Positions 12,300-22,197 of a stretch of 64,000 bases of DNA are shown here, piece after piece. Both the position numbers and the translations under genes were made by a program. Source of the stretch: Saccharospirillum impatiens DSM 12546. Lineage in GTDB: Bacteria > Pseudomonadota > Gammaproteobacteria > Pseudomonadales > Natronospirillaceae. The stretch spans positions 62,001 to 126,000 of the forward strand of contig NZ_AUIH01000005.1 in NCBI RefSeq assembly GCF_000423605.1, given 5' to 3'. The notes below the pieces were generated by a model. That model ran no database searches. It worked only from the letters and a program-made list of their open reading frames with translations, and was not told where the DNA came from. Numbering within the stretch: the stretch's first letter is position 1; the number at the start of each line of letters is the position of its first letter.

Positions 12300-12338
12300 T
12301 TAGCTTCCCACCCCGTCTGGACACTACGGATATTCAGA

Positions 12339-12369
12339 TAAAAAAAAAGCGCATCAGGGCTGACACGCT
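12339..12369 (-). terminator. Rho-independent terminator of hupB
   Basis: On the minus strand AGCGTGTCAG pairs with CTGATGCGCT (12348-12369, two G-T pairs), followed by nine T. It lies between hupB and ppiD, so ppiD needs its own promoter or read-through. Confidence 0.75.
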
Positions 12370-12425
12370 GTCGGTTCTAACCGGGTTCTGGCGAGAAGCT
12401 TACGCCCTCACCTGAAGCCCATCAA

Positions 12426-12698
12426 TCAGTTTACGGCGTCTTTCAGCGCTTTACCGGCTTTGAAGCTCGGTACTTTGGCCGCTTTGATTTCGATTGGCTG
12501 ACCGGTTTGAGGGTTACGACCGGTACGGGCCGCACGCTCTTTAACACCAAAGGTACCAAAACCAACCAGTACGACCTGATCACCGCTTTTCAAGGTGTCA
12601 GTCACAGAGTCAATCATTGCATCCAGCGCACGGCCTGCAGCCGCTTTTGGAATGTCAGCCGCAGCTGCTACAGCATCAATCAGTTCAGACTTGTTCAC
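12426..12698 (-). CDS. hupB: DNA-binding protein HU-beta
   Basis: 90-residue nucleoid protein that bends and compacts DNA as a dimer. The sequence matches the HU/IHF family throughout: N-terminal helices ([14 protein letters not shown]), the GFGTF turn, and the DNA-embracing arm with RTGRNPQTG including the conserved proline. It lies directly downstream of lon and upstream of ppiD, the arrangement common in gammaproteobacteria. It ends at its own terminator (12339-12369). Confidence 0.97.
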   Translation of the reverse strand: MNKSELIDAVAAAADIPKAAAGRALDAMIDSVTDTLKSGDQVVLVGFGTFGVKERAARTGRNPQTGQPIEIKAAKVPSFKAGKALKDAVN

Positions 12699-12742
12699 AC
12701 TTTTCCCCTTTAACTTCGTTGTGATGCAGTTTTATGTCCCTG

Positions 12743-12774
12743 GCAATGCCTCGGGTATTCTCCCGGGGCATTGC
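12743..12774. repeat. Strong hairpin in the lon-hupB gap
   Basis: GCAATGCCTCGGG (12743-12755) pairs with CCCGGGGCATTGC (12762-12774) around a six-base loop, 13 pairs with one wobble. No T-run follows, so on the minus strand it would end or protect the lon message without being an intrinsic terminator. Confidence 0.6.
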
Positions 12775-12889
12775 ACTTACCAAAGCACCCTGCACCTGTT
12801 TTGTTATATGTCTGTGCTTTTCAGCCCGTGCATTCGATTCATGTCGAACCCACTTTATACCAGCCTCAAAATTCCACTGTCAAGCGGTT

Positions 12890-15313
12890 CTAGTGAGTGC
12901 TGAGGCTAGATGATGTCTGGTTCTCAGAGCGAGTCTTGGCCATTTCCGCTTCCACCTGGGCATCGGTCAATGGTGTCGGATTCCGCTCCAGAGCTACATT
13001 TAACACATCATCTATCCATTCAACAGGACGAATATCCAGTTCTTTCTTGATATTGTCCGGTATCTCCTTCAAATCCCTAACATTTTCCTTAGGGATGATA
13101 ACGGTTTTTATACCCCCACGGCGAGCGGCGAGCAGCTTTTCTTTCAAACCGCCAATAGGCAATACCTGGCCTCTAAGAGTGATTTCACCGGTCATGGCAA
13201 CATCGGCTCTAACGGGAATTCGGGTCAGCACTGAGACTAAAGCAGTAGCCATGCCAATACCGGCGGACGGTCCGTCCTTGGGGGTAGCCCCTTCCGGAAC
13301 GTGGACGTGGATATCCCGGTTCTCAATAAAGTTGGGCATAATGCCCAAGCTTTGGGCACGACTGCGCACTACCGTCATCGCAGCCTGAATCGACTCTTTC
13401 ATCACATCGCCCAATGAACCGGTTTGCACCGTTCGGCCCTTTCCGGGTACCGACGTTGCCTCAAGATTCAGGAGCTCGCCGCCAACCGATGTCCAGGCAA
13501 GACCCGTGACCATACCGACCTGGTTTTCCTTATCGGCCAGCCCAAACTTGTATTTGCGCACGCCGGAATATTCTTCCAGGTTTTCTCCGTCAATGGTTGT
13601 TGTTCTGGCCTCTTTATCCAGCACGTTCGCCATGACCACCTTACGGGCAACTTTGGCAATTTCACGTTCAAGTCCACGGACCCCGGCTTCCCGGCTGTAA
13701 TAGCGAATCAGGTCACTGATCGCATCGGTCGTCAGATCGAGCTCGTTCGCCTTTAATCCATTAGCCTTCAATTGTTTCGGCAACAGATACTTCTCGGCAA
13801 TAGCCACTTTTTCGTCTTCGGTATAGCCCGGGATCCGGATGATCTCCATGCGATCCAGCAACGGACCGGGTATGTTCATCGAGTTGGCCGTGCAAATGAA
13901 CATCACGTCCGACAAGTCGTAATCCACTTCCAGGTAGTGATCATTGAACGTGTGATTCTGTTCCGGATCCAGAATTTCAAGCAATGCAGAGGCCGGATCA
14001 CCGCGATGATCCATACCCATCTTATCGATCTCATCGAGCAGAAACAGTGGGTTGCGAACCCCGACCTTGCTCAGTTTTTGAACCACCTTGCCTGGCATGG
14101 AACCGATGTAGGTTCGACGATGCCCACGCATTTCAGATTCATCCCGAACCCCGCCCAGAGCCATACGCACGAATTTCCGGTTGGTTGCGCGCGCGATCGA
14201 CTGGCCCAGCGATGTTTTACCGACCCCGGGCGGTCCGACCAGGCACAAAACGGGCCCTTTAACCTTCTTCACCCGTTGCTGAACAGCCAGGTATTCAAGG
14301 ATGCGCTTTTTAACTTCGTCAAGTCCATAGTGGTCTTCTTCCAGGACTTCCTGTGCGCGTTTCAGGTCGTGCCTTACCCGGGATTTCTTGGACCAGGGAA
14401 CACTGATCATCCAATCGAGATAATTACGTACTACTGACGATTCCGCCGACATGGGCGACATCATTTTCAGCTTGTTCAATTCAGCCTTCGCTTTTTCCAG
14501 CGCTTCCTTGGGCATGCCAGCGTTGTCGATCTTACCGGTCAGCTCTTCAATTTCGTTAGGGTTGCTTTCATCCAGGTCGCCCAACTCTTTTTGAATCGCC
14601 TTCATCTGTTCGTTCAGGTAATACTCGCGCTGGGATTTCTCCATCTGCTTTTTTACCCGACCGCGAATGCGCTTCTCGACTTGCAGCAAATCGATTTCGG
14701 ATTCCAAAACCGATAGCAGATGCTCAATTCGGTCACGATCACCCGACAGTTCCAGTACCTGCTGCTTCTCATCAATCTTCAGTGACAAGTGCGCCGCTAT
14801 GGTATCTGCCAGTCGACCCGGCTCTTCAATACTGTTTAATGAGGTAATGACCTCGGACGGTACTTTCTTGCTCAGTTGGACGTATTTGTCGAACTGTGAC
14901 ATCAGCAGGCGAACCAGCGACTCGCTCTCGCGCTCACTAAGCTGCCCGCCAGTCATAAGACTGGCATGGCCTTTAATGAATTCGTCACCCTCTTCCAACT
15001 GGTCGATCTTGACCCGATCGACGCCTTCGACCAGTACTTTTACGGTTCCGTCGGGTAGACGTAACAATTGCAGTACTGTCGCGAGAGTGCCTACGTGATA
15101 CAGATCACCCTGGTCGGGTTCGTCATCCGACGCGTTGCGCTGGGCAACCAGCAATATCTTTTTGCCGTCATCCATAGCCGCCTGCAAGGCCGCGATGGAT
15201 TTCTCACGACCAACAAACAGTGGAATGACCATGTGCGGATAAACGACTACGTCTCGCAATGGAAGCAGTGGTAATACGATGGGATCGCCTGCCGGGGAGT
15301 CAGAATGCTCCAT
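12890..15313 (-). CDS. lon: ATP-dependent protease Lon
   Basis: AAA+ serine protease (807 residues) that degrades misfolded and short-lived regulatory proteins, including, in known systems, SulA. Order: N-terminal LON substrate domain, a coiled-coil region, an AAA+ module with GPPGVGKTS, and the protease domain. The catalytic dyad is Ser683 (DGPSAGIG) and Lys726 (GGLKEKL). The length is normal; the tail has a polar serine-rich extension. A sulA gene elsewhere in this window (37.65 kb) encodes a likely substrate. It has a candidate heat-shock promoter at 15345-15374. Confidence 0.97.
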   Translation of the reverse strand: MEHSDSPAGDPIVLPLLPLRDVVVYPHMVIPLFVGREKSIAALQAAMDDGKKILLVAQRNASDDEPDQGDLYHVGTLATVLQLLRLPDGTVKVLVEGVDRVKIDQLEEGDEFIKGHASLMTGGQLSERESESLVRLLMSQFDKYVQLSKKVPSEVITSLNSIEEPGRLADTIAAHLSLKIDEKQQVLELSGDRDRIEHLLSVLESEIDLLQVEKRIRGRVKKQMEKSQREYYLNEQMKAIQKELGDLDESNPNEIEELTGKIDNAGMPKEALEKAKAELNKLKMMSPMSAESSVVRNYLDWMISVPWSKKSRVRHDLKRAQEVLEEDHYGLDEVKKRILEYLAVQQRVKKVKGPVLCLVGPPGVGKTSLGQSIARATNRKFVRMALGGVRDESEMRGHRRTYIGSMPGKVVQKLSKVGVRNPLFLLDEIDKMGMDHRGDPASALLEILDPEQNHTFNDHYLEVDYDLSDVMFICTANSMNIPGPLLDRMEIIRIPGYTEDEKVAIAEKYLLPKQLKANGLKANELDLTTDAISDLIRYYSREAGVRGLEREIAKVARKVVMANVLDKEARTTTIDGENLEEYSGVRKYKFGLADKENQVGMVTGLAWTSVGGELLNLEATSVPGKGRTVQTGSLGDVMKESIQAAMTVVRSRAQSLGIMPNFIENRDIHVHVPEGATPKDGPSAGIGMATALVSVLTRIPVRADVAMTGEITLRGQVLPIGGLKEKLLAARRGGIKTVIIPKENVRDLKEIPDNIKKELDIRPVEWIDDVLNVALERNPTPLTDAQVEAEMAKTRSENQTSSSLSTH

Positions 15314-15344
15314 GGGAACCTCGGAAACTGTTCAGATTTGACAT

Positions 15345-15374
15345 GATAATGGCGGCTGGGCCTACCAAATCAAG
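15345..15374 (-). promoter_or_regulatory. Candidate sigma-32 (heat shock) promoter of lon
   Basis: Read on the minus strand, CTTGATT (15368-15374) is separated by 14 bases from GCCATTATC (15345-15353), close to the heat-shock pattern CTTGAAA and CCCCATNT. The -10 end lies about 30 bases before the lon start. Heat-shock control of lon is known in related bacteria; the match here is imperfect. Confidence 0.5.
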
Positions 15375-15442
15375 AGCTTAGGGCAATAAAACTTTTGCCT
15401 GTCCGACATGAGTAACGGAGCCTTCAGAACACTCAGCCAGAG

Positions 15443-15467
15443 CAAAAAACGGGCTTAAAGCCCGTTT
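15443..15467 (-). terminator. Rho-independent terminator of clpX
   Basis: AAAACGGGCTT and AAGCCCGTTTT form a near-continuous stem just after the clpX stop, with a T-run on the minus strand. It separates clpX from lon. Confidence 0.8.
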
Positions 15468-15472
15468 TCAGA

Positions 15473-16759
15473 TCAGTCGTGCTGACCACCAGCCGTTTTT
15501 TTGCTGTCTTGGGTTTCATAGATCAGCAAAGGTTCGGACTCACCCTTGATAACGCTCTCTTCGATAACCACTTTCGACACCCCGGTTTCCGAGGGAATCT
15601 GGTACATGGTATCCAGCAGCACATTCTCAAGAATGGAACGTAGCCCGCGAGCACCGGTTTTGCGCTCCATGGCTTTGTGAGCAACAGCCTTCAGCGCACT
15701 GAGTCGAAAATCCAGCTCCACGCCTTCCATGTCGAACAACTTCTGGTACTGCTTGACAAGGGAGTTCTTCGGCTCAGTCAGGATCTGAATCAGAGCGTCT
15801 TCGTCCAGTTCGGTCAAGGTGGCCACAACTGGCAGACGACCGATAAACTCGGGTATCAGACCGTATTTGACCAGATCTTCCGGCTCAACGTCGGCAATGG
15901 TTTCGCCCAGGTTCCGGCTCTCGTCCTTCGTTTTCATGGTGGCGCTGAACCCGATACCGCCTTTCTCGGACCGGTTACGTATCACTTTCTCAAGCCCGGC
16001 AAAGGCACCACCGCAAATAAACAGGATGTTACCGGTATCGACCTGCAGGAATTCCTGCTGGGGGTGCTTGCGGCCACCCTGGGGTGGAACTGACGCGACA
16101 GTCCCTTCAATCAGCTTCAGCAGAGCTTGCTGGACACCCTCGCCCGATACATCGCGGGTGATGGACGGGTTATCAGATTTACGCGAAATCTTGTCGATCT
16201 CGTCGATGTAGACGATGCCTCGCTGCGCTTTATCGACGTCGTAGTCGCACTTTTGCAGCAATTTCTGAATGATGTTCTCAACATCTTCACCTACGTAACC
16301 CGCTTCGGTCAGTGTGGTGGCGTCGGCGATGGTGAATGGCACATTCAACATCCGCGCCAGCGTTTCAGCTAACAGTGTTTTACCACTACCGGTTGGGCCG
16401 ATCAGCAAAATATTGGATTTACTCAGCTCAACGTCGTCGTTGTGCTCACCGTACTGCAGGCGTTTATAGTGATTGTAAACGGCGACCGAAAGCACCATTT
16501 TGGCGCGCGATTGGCCAATAACGTATTCGTCCAGCGTTTCACGTATTTCAGCGGGAGTCGGCAGTTTACTGCTTTCATGCTTGGGACCATTGTCCTGCAG
16601 CTCTTCGCGGATGATGTCGTTACACAAATCGACACATTCATCGCAAATGAACACCGAAGGCCCGGCTATCAGCTTACGGACTTCATGCTGGCTCTTTCCG
16701 CAGAAAGAGCAATACAGCAACTTACCGTCTTCGCCTTTTCCGGTTCTATCGTCGGCCAT
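15473..16759 (-). CDS. clpX: ClpX, ATPase subunit of ClpXP
   Basis: AAA+ unfoldase (428 residues) that recognises tagged substrates and feeds them to ClpP. The N-terminal zinc-binding domain has two cysteine pairs (CSFCGKS and CDECVDLC). Walker A is GPTGSGKT and Walker [11 protein letters not shown]. The GYVGEDVEN loop and the [18 protein letters not shown] region are typical of ClpX. It follows clpP on the same strand across about 146 bases and ends at a terminator. A GGAG site lies just before the ATG. Confidence 0.97.
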   Translation of the reverse strand: MADDRTGKGEDGKLLYCSFCGKSQHEVRKLIAGPSVFICDECVDLCNDIIREELQDNGPKHESSKLPTPAEIRETLDEYVIGQSRAKMVLSVAVYNHYKRLQYGEHNDDVELSKSNILLIGPTGSGKTLLAETLARMLNVPFTIADATTLTEAGYVGEDVENIIQKLLQKCDYDVDKAQRGIVYIDEIDKISRKSDNPSITRDVSGEGVQQALLKLIEGTVASVPPQGGRKHPQQEFLQVDTGNILFICGGAFAGLEKVIRNRSEKGGIGFSATMKTKDESRNLGETIADVEPEDLVKYGLIPEFIGRLPVVATLTELDEDALIQILTEPKNSLVKQYQKLFDMEGVELDFRLSALKAVAHKAMERKTGARGLRSILENVLLDTMYQIPSETGVSKVVIEESVIKGESEPLLIYETQDSKKTAGGQHD

Positions 16760-16905
16760 TCAACTACTCCATTGGTAACGGTTGCTCGATTAAAGATGAA
16801 ACCACAGCCCCGATATTGCAAGTTTTTTCAGGGAAACCACTGTGGTTGTTTGGTAAACGCGATCAACCGATTGATTTCACGGGTATTTTAACAACTTGAT
16901 CACAG

Positions 16906-17544
16906 TCAGCCAGCATTCCGGCTTTGCATGACTTTATCGACCAACCCGTAGGTAACAGCGTCATCCGCTTTCATGAAGTTATCACGGTCGGTGTCTTTCT
17001 CAACAACCTCGAGCGGCTGACCGGTATGATACGCCATGATGTCGTTCAATCGCTGTTTCATTTCCAGAATTTCACGAGCGTGAATTTCAATGTCTGACGC
17101 TTGCCCCTGAAACCCGCCCAGCGGCTGGTGAATCATCATCCGTGAATTAGGCAGACAGAAACGCTTACCCTTGGCACCAGCTGTCAGTAAAAGCGCACCC
17201 ATGCTGGCTGCCTGACCAATGCACATCGTGCTGACATCGGGCTTGATAAACTGCATGGTGTCGTAAATGGCCATACCGGCGGTTACTGAGCCACCCGGTG
17301 AGTTGATATAGAGAGAGATGTCCTTGTCCGGGTTCTCACTTTCCAGAAACAACAACTGCGCGACAATCAGATTGGCCATGTGGTCTTCAATCTGGCCGAC
17401 CAGGAAAATAACGTTCTCTTTCAACAGTCGCGAATAGATATCGTAAGACCGCTCACCCCGAGCCGACTGCTCAACGACCATAGGAACCAGACCGCTGGCG
17501 TTCATGATATCGGGCGCGGACCCGTTGGCATCAAACTTTGACAT
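16906..17544 (-). CDS. clpP: ClpP, proteolytic subunit of ClpXP
   Basis: Serine peptidase (212 residues) that forms the double-ring chamber of ClpXP. The catalytic triad reads Ser114 (GQAASMGA), His139 (RMMIHQP) and Asp188. A short N-terminal propeptide is expected, as in other ClpP. The start ATG has AGGAG upstream. It lies between tig and clpX, the conserved tig-clpP-clpX-lon order; a hairpin at 17565-17604 partly separates it from tig. Confidence 0.97.
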   Translation of the reverse strand: MSKFDANGSAPDIMNASGLVPMVVEQSARGERSYDIYSRLLKENVIFLVGQIEDHMANLIVAQLLFLESENPDKDISLYINSPGGSVTAGMAIYDTMQFIKPDVSTMCIGQAASMGALLLTAGAKGKRFCLPNSRMMIHQPLGGFQGQASDIEIHAREILEMKQRLNDIMAYHTGQPLEVVEKDTDRDNFMKADDAVTYGLVDKVMQSRNAG

Positions 17545-17564
17545 TGACTCGACTCCTGGTATTC

Positions 17565-17604
17565 AAAAAACAAAAAAGTTGGCACCCCCAAGGAAGCGCC
17601 AACT
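17565..17604 (-). terminator. Terminator or attenuator between tig and clpP
   Basis: On the minus strand AGTTGGC and GCCAACT (outer arms 17598-17604 and 17577-17583) enclose a 14-base loop and are followed by TTTTTTG. It would reduce read-through from tig into clpP. Confidence 0.6.
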
Positions 17605-17649
17605 CTCATTGCTGCCTCATGCTGCCGACATCAGAGCCGGCACTGGCAT

Positions 17650-18963
17650 TCAGCCTTGTGCCGCCGCCTTGTTCTTAACAGCGTCCTGGTAACTTACGGT
17701 GGATTCATTCACCTTGGATTTACTCAGGATATAGTCGATTGCTGCGTTTTCAACAACCACAGCACGAACTTGGTTCAAAAGTTCACGATTGCTGTAGTAA
17801 TAATCGATAACCTGCTGCGGTTCCTGGTAAACGGAAGCCTGGTCTTCGATGTAGGTGCGGACCTGGGCGTCGTCTGCTTTCAGTTCGCCGCTGTTGATCA
17901 CTTCATTCATCAGCAGGCCAACTTTGACGCGACGCTCGGCCTGTTCCTGGAACAGTTCTTTTGGCAGGCTAGACGGATCCATCTGGGCACCGCCACCGAA
18001 CTGCTGAACGGCCTGCTGCTGCAGACGGCCAATCTCGTCATCTACCAGAGCCGCTGGCACATCCAGGCTATTTTCTTCAACCAATTTTTCAATAACGTCG
18101 TTCTTCAGCTTGGCTTGAAGCGCATTGCGGGCTTCGCGCTCCATGTTCTGGCGTACTTCAACCTTGAAGCTCTCCAGATCAGTGCCTTTGGTGCCGAACG
18201 CTTCGAAAAAGGCTTCATCAAGCTCAGGCAAGTCGGCTTCAGCAACTTCATTCAAGGTAATATCGAACACAGCAGCCTTTCCGGCCAGTTCTTTGTTGCC
18301 ATACTCTTCAGGGAAGGTGACATCAACTGCCTTGGTCTCGCCAGCTTTCATGCCCACGATGCCGTCTTCAAAACCGGGGATCATCGACTTGGAGCCCAGA
18401 ATCAGAGTTTGATCTTCAGCACTACCGCCATCGAAGGTTTCGCCATCTACCTTGCCCACGAAGTTGATTTTGACCTGATCGGTATCAGCGGCCGCACGAT
18501 CAACGACTTTGTACTCAGCACGCTGCTTGCGAAGGTTGGCCAGCATGTCTTCAATATCGGCATCGACGATTTCAGCAGATTGCTTGTCAAACTCATAGCC
18601 ATTGAATTCGGCCAGTTTCACTTCCGGGAACACTTCAAAGATGGCCACAAACTCGACGTCTTCACCCGCTTTATCCTGGGTGAATTCGATGCGCGGAGAG
18701 CCAGCTGGTGTCAGCTTTTCTTCGGTCAGAGCTTTGGCGTAGTGATTTTGAACCACTTCCTGCAGTACTTCAGCACGTATCCCGTCACCAAAACGTTGTT
18801 TGACAACTGATACGGGTACTTTACCCGGACGGAAACCGTCGATGCGTACGCGGCGGGCTGTTTGCTTCAGCTTTTCACTAACCGCATTATCCACTTCACT
18901 GGCGGGGACACCCACCTTCAGACGGCGTTCCAGACCGGTAGTCGCTTCGACAGACACTTGCAT
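17650..18963 (-). CDS. tig: Trigger factor
   Basis: Ribosome-bound chaperone (437 residues) that meets nascent chains at the exit tunnel. The ribosome-binding signature GFRPGKVP is near residue 43. The FKBP-type prolyl isomerase domain lies at roughly 150-240, and the helical C-terminal chaperone arms follow. The ATG at 18963 gives the family-typical MQVSVE start; a longer open frame to 19074 adds residues with no family support. It is first in the tig-clpP-clpX-lon series. Confidence 0.96.
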   Translation of the reverse strand: MQVSVEATTGLERRLKVGVPASEVDNAVSEKLKQTARRVRIDGFRPGKVPVSVVKQRFGDGIRAEVLQEVVQNHYAKALTEEKLTPAGSPRIEFTQDKAGEDVEFVAIFEVFPEVKLAEFNGYEFDKQSAEIVDADIEDMLANLRKQRAEYKVVDRAAADTDQVKINFVGKVDGETFDGGSAEDQTLILGSKSMIPGFEDGIVGMKAGETKAVDVTFPEEYGNKELAGKAAVFDITLNEVAEADLPELDEAFFEAFGTKGTDLESFKVEVRQNMEREARNALQAKLKNDVIEKLVEENSLDVPAALVDDEIGRLQQQAVQQFGGGAQMDPSSLPKELFQEQAERRVKVGLLMNEVINSGELKADDAQVRTYIEDQASVYQEPQQVIDYYYSNRELLNQVRAVVVENAAIDYILSKSKVNESTVSYQDAVKNKAAAQG

Positions 18964-19176
18964 GAGGCTTCCTCTTGCTCTTTTATAAGGTAATGACCGG
19001 TTAACTAAGCCCGATCTGTACATTGGGTTTAATTCGGGGGCGGTTAATGTAGGGGTGATGGGGGTACTATTCAAGCCCAGTCAACGGTATCCGGCCGCCC
19101 GGCTGACATTTCGTGACTCAACCGCTGGTTGAATCGCTCAGGCGGCGAGAAACCGCCCGAGTTTTTAGCGCACATA

Positions 19177-19204
19177 CAAAAAAAGCCGGAGACCGGCCTT
19201 TTCT
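19177..19204 (-). terminator. Terminator of the Pro-Arg-His tRNA operon
   Basis: A GCC-rich stem (AAAGCCGG, loop AGA, CCGG with one bulged C, then CTTT) lies just beyond the 3' end of tRNA-His and is followed by seven T on the minus strand. Confidence 0.65.
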
Positions 19205-19215
19205 GAAATAATAAG

Positions 19216-19292
19216 TGGGGTGGACGATGGGACTCGAACCCACGACGACTGGAATCACAATCCAGGGCTCTACCAACTGAGCTACGCCCACC
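19216..19292 (-). tRNA. tRNA-His (anticodon GTG)
   Basis: 77 bases including the extra 5' G (-1) typical of histidine tRNA and an encoded CCA. The anticodon loop TTGTGAT sits in a CTGGA/TCCAG stem. The acceptor GTGGGCG pairs with CGTCCAC with one G-T pair. It is last of three tRNA genes read in the same direction. Confidence 0.95.
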
Positions 19293-19312
19293 ACAAATTA
19301 TCGCTACGAGAC

Positions 19313-19389
19313 TGGTACGCCCGGCAGGACTTGAACCTGCAACCACTCGCTTAGAAGGCGAGTGCTCTATCCGGTTGAGCTACGGGCGC
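19313..19389 (-). tRNA. tRNA-Arg (anticodon TCT)
   Basis: 77 bases with an encoded CCA. The anticodon stem CTCGC/GCGAG holds loop CTTCTAA. The acceptor GCGCCCG pairs with CGGGCGT with one G-T pair. It is the middle gene of the cluster. Confidence 0.95.
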
Positions 19390-19460
19390 GTAATCCCAAA
19401 AGGTCACGCTACCAGAGCGGCGAAACCGCCTGCCCACCGAGACGACACCTTACTAAATAT

Positions 19461-19537
<77 letters not shown>

Positions 19538-19660
19538 ATCAGTACGTCTCGTCAACGTGGGGCGCATATTACTGACGGGCTGGGGTGCCGTCAAACACTT
19601 TTTTAAAAAAATTCAGCAAAAACAAGATGATAGGCTCTTTTCCGGATGAGCCACTCAAAC

Positions 19661-19946
19661 CTAGGGAGCCTCTGAACAACTCCCCCAGGGCTCTGCGCGA
19701 GCTAAAACGTCCTGGCACAAGGCGCACTTCGCAGCGCAATGGCCGTAGCCCTTGTCAAGAAGTGCAACGCCGGGCCAGGACGTTTTGGCCGCGCCCGCTG
19801 GGGCTTTCCGAGGAACGCTGCCATTTCGTTGGACTTATTTGAAAGGTCTAGACATTCCTGCATAAGTCCGTCGGGATGCCGCACCACTGCGGCAACGTCC
19901 CTCGGATAAACCAGAGCCCCGGGGGAGTTGTTCAGAGGCTCCCTAG
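19661..19946. mobile_element. MITE-like non-coding element, 286 bp with 35-bp terminal inverted repeats
   Basis: The left end (19661-19695) and right end (19912-19946) are inverted copies of each other with one mismatch in 35 bases; both begin with CTAGGGAGCCTCTGAACAAC. Inside lie three nested or serial hairpins: AAAACGTCCTGGC (19704-19716) with its complement at 19774-19786, enclosing GCACTTC (19724-19730) with GAAGTGC (19759-19765); GGACTTAT (19831-19838) with ATAAGTCC (19862-19869); and TGCCGCA (19877-19883) with TGCGGCA (19888-19894). No convincing gene lies inside. The outermost CTAG at both ends could be a duplicated 4-bp target, but being palindromic it could equally be part of the repeat. 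It sits 71 bases before folD, so it may carry or displace the folD promoter. Confidence 0.75.
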
Positions 19947-20017
19947 TACTGAGTGTGTTTCCTTGCCCGGCCCAGACGGGCATGCGAAAATCCTCAAAAC
20001 TTCCAAGGAACCTCTCC

Positions 20018-20884
20018 ATGCCTGCAACAATACTGGACGGTAAGGCAACGGCGAGCCGTGTGCGTGCCCGTGTAGCCGATGAAGTCACCGCCCTTACCAG
20101 CCAGGGCATTCGCCCGCCCGGCCTGGCTGTCATTCTGGTTGGAACCGACCCGGCCTCTGAAGTCTACGTTGGCAGCAAGCGCAAGGCCTGCGACGAAGTC
20201 GGCTTCAAATCAGTCAGTTATGACTTGCCCGTGTCAACTAAGGAAGCCCAATTGCTGGCGCTGATCGACGACCTGAATGACGACGCATCCATTGACGGTA
20301 TTCTGGTGCAACTGCCGCTGCCGGAGCACATTAATGCCGATACCGTTGTTGAACGTATTCGTCCCGATAAAGACGTGGACGGCTTTCATCCGTTCAACGC
20401 CGGCCGGCTGGTTCAACGGCGACCCATGCTTGAAAGCTGCACCCCCAAAGGCATCATGACCCTGCTGCGCGAAACCGGGGTAGATCTTCGCGGCCAGGAA
20501 GCGCTGGTTGTTGGTGCCTCGAATCACGTCGGTCGGCCCATGGTGCTGGAACTGCTGCTGGCCGGATGCACGACCACCTGCGCTCATCGCTTTACGGTAG
20601 ACCTTGAAAAGCATGTGCGTCAGGCCGACATTCTGGTAGCCGCTGTGGGCAGGCCAGGCCTGATCAAAGGTGACTGGATCAAATCTGGTGCCATCGTGAT
20701 CGACGTAGGTATCAATCGGACCGGTGACGGCAAACTGACCGGTGATGTGGATTTTGAGCTGGCTTCACAAAAAGCCGCCTGGATAACCCCGGTACCCGGT
20801 GGCGTGGGTCCCATGACCGTCGCCACCCTGATGGAAAACACCTTAATAGCAACCAAACGGTTGCACCTTAATCTCACGCAATAA
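20018..20884 (+). CDS. folD: Bifunctional methylene-THF dehydrogenase / methenyl-THF cyclohydrolase
   Basis: Interconverts 5,10-methylene-, methenyl- and 10-formyl-tetrahydrofolate for purine and formyl-methionine supply. 288 residues. Marker blocks are [17 protein letters not shown] with the catalytic lysine, [13 protein letters not shown], the NADP-binding [11 protein letters not shown], and the C-terminal [11 protein letters not shown]. The ATG at 20018 follows AAGGAACCTCTCC; an upstream open frame runs into the inverted-repeat element and is rejected. It is first of the folD-ppiB-lpxH set. Confidence 0.96.
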   Translation: MPATILDGKATASRVRARVADEVTALTSQGIRPPGLAVILVGTDPASEVYVGSKRKACDEVGFKSVSYDLPVSTKEAQLLALIDDLNDDASIDGILVQLPLPEHINADTVVERIRPDKDVDGFHPFNAGRLVQRRPMLESCTPKGIMTLLRETGVDLRGQEALVVGASNHVGRPMVLELLLAGCTTTCAHRFTVDLEKHVRQADILVAAVGRPGLIKGDWIKSGAIVIDVGINRTGDGKLTGDVDFELASQKAAWITPVPGGVGPMTVATLMENTLIATKRLHLNLTQ

Positions 20885-20898
20885 CCCGAGGACAGCCC

Positions 20899-21396
20899 GT
20901 GAACGTATTGCTAACGACCAATCTGGGTGACATCACCCTGACGCTGAACACTGAGAAAGCACCCGACACCAGTGCCAATTTCGCCGAGTACGTCAACGCT
21001 GGCTTTTACGATGGCCTGATCTTTCATCGGGTCATTAATGGTTTCATGGTCCAGGGTGGCGGCTTTGAGCCCGGCATGAAGCAACGCTCTACCGGTGCAC
21101 CAATCAACAACGAAGCCAACAATGGCTTGAAGAACACCGTGGGTACTGTAGCCATGGCCCGTACCATGGACCCACATTCGGCTACGGCGCAATTTTTTAT
21201 CAACATTGCAGACAACAGCTTTCTGGATTTTAAATCAGAAAGCACCGATGGCTGGGGATACGCGGTATTTGGTGAAATCACCGGTGGTATGGATGTTGTT
21301 AACCGGATCAAAGCCGTGCCAACGACTTTCAAGGCAGGTCACCAGGACGTACCGACCGAAGACGTCATTATCGAAAAAGCCGTAATAGTGGATTGA
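20899..21396 (+). CDS. ppiB: Cyclophilin-type peptidyl-prolyl isomerase B
   Basis: Cytoplasmic cyclophilin (165 residues, no signal peptide) that speeds proline isomerisation. Family blocks are [13 protein letters not shown] (with the catalytic Arg), [17 protein letters not shown] and YAVFGEI. It starts with GTG, 14 bases after the folD stop, and runs straight into lpxH with a four-base gap. Confidence 0.95.
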   Translation: MNVLLTTNLGDITLTLNTEKAPDTSANFAEYVNAGFYDGLIFHRVINGFMVQGGGFEPGMKQRSTGAPINNEANNGLKNTVGTVAMARTMDPHSATAQFFINIADNSFLDFKSESTDGWGYAVFGEITGGMDVVNRIKAVPTTFKAGHQDVPTEDVIIEKAVIVD

Positions 21397-21400
21397 TTGG

Positions 21401-22165
21401 ATGATTCACCACCGCCGTGCAGTACTGATTTCAGACCTGCACCTGAGCGAGGCTCGCCCGGACCTGGTCCGGGCGTTTAGTGCATTTTTGGGTGATGTGG
21501 CCAGCCAAACCGAAGCCCTGTTTATTCTGGGGGATTTTTTCGAATACTGGGTTGGCGACGACGCCACCACTCCCCTGCACGACGACATTGCCCGACAACT
21601 AAACCGCCTCAGTGACACTACCGCGATCTATTTAATGGTCGGCAACCGCGACTTTGCCCTTGGCAAGCGATACGCCGAACGCTGCAACGCTACGTTACTT
21701 TCCGACCCGACACCGGTGCAATTGGGCACCCAGACCTGGCTGCTCAGCCATGGAGATCGCCTTTGTACCGATGATCGCGGCTATCAGCGTTACCGAGCCG
21801 TCATTCAATCACCCCCGATACTGGGAACGTTGCGCCGCCTGCCCCTAGCCTGGCGACTCAAATTGGCTGAACGCTTGCGCCGGGCAAGCAAAGACCGAAA
21901 CAGAGCGGGCGCACCCCGCTACATTGACGTGAACCAGAGAGCCGTCAAGCAACGGTTAAAGGGCACCGGGTTCGCCGGGCTGATCCATGGCCACACACAC
22001 ATGGCTGACTGGCATGCAGTTTCGGCCGAGGGCGAGCCAACCCGGGAACGCCTGGTCATGGGAGACTGGGACACCGTAGCCTGGTACCTGAGTTTCGATG
22101 GAGACGACAAAACGCTCAATCGGTTCAATGTGAATCAACTTGAGTTCGAGCTAGCCCCACGTTAA
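21401..22165 (+). CDS. lpxH: UDP-2,3-diacylglucosamine diphosphatase LpxH
   Basis: Peripheral-membrane Mn-dependent hydrolase of lipid A synthesis that cuts UDP-2,3-diacylglucosamine to lipid X and UMP. 254 residues. The calcineurin-like metal motifs are all present: DLHLSE, GDFFEYWVGDD, GNRD, SHGD and IHGHTH. It is third in the folD-ppiB-lpxH run, the same grouping as in Pseudomonas, and likely co-transcribed. Convergent with miaE. Confidence 0.95.
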   Translation: MIHHRRAVLISDLHLSEARPDLVRAFSAFLGDVASQTEALFILGDFFEYWVGDDATTPLHDDIARQLNRLSDTTAIYLMVGNRDFALGKRYAERCNATLLSDPTPVQLGTQTWLLSHGDRLCTDDRGYQRYRAVIQSPPILGTLRRLPLAWRLKLAERLRRASKDRNRAGAPRYIDVNQRAVKQRLKGTGFAGLIHGHTHMADWHAVSAEGEPTRERLVMGDWDTVAWYLSFDGDDKTLNRFNVNQLEFELAPR

Positions 22166-22197
22166 CCCCTCACTGAAAGGTTCGAACAGGGCCGGAA

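Noticed and set aside
13772-14437. 221-codon plus-strand frame opposite lon
   Set aside because: Antisense shadow of the Lon AAA+ region; no ribosome binding site or domain.
17656-18810. Long (384-codon) plus-strand reading frame opposite tig
   Set aside because: It mirrors the tig coding sequence, has no family features and its composition follows the codon pattern of the real gene on the other strand.
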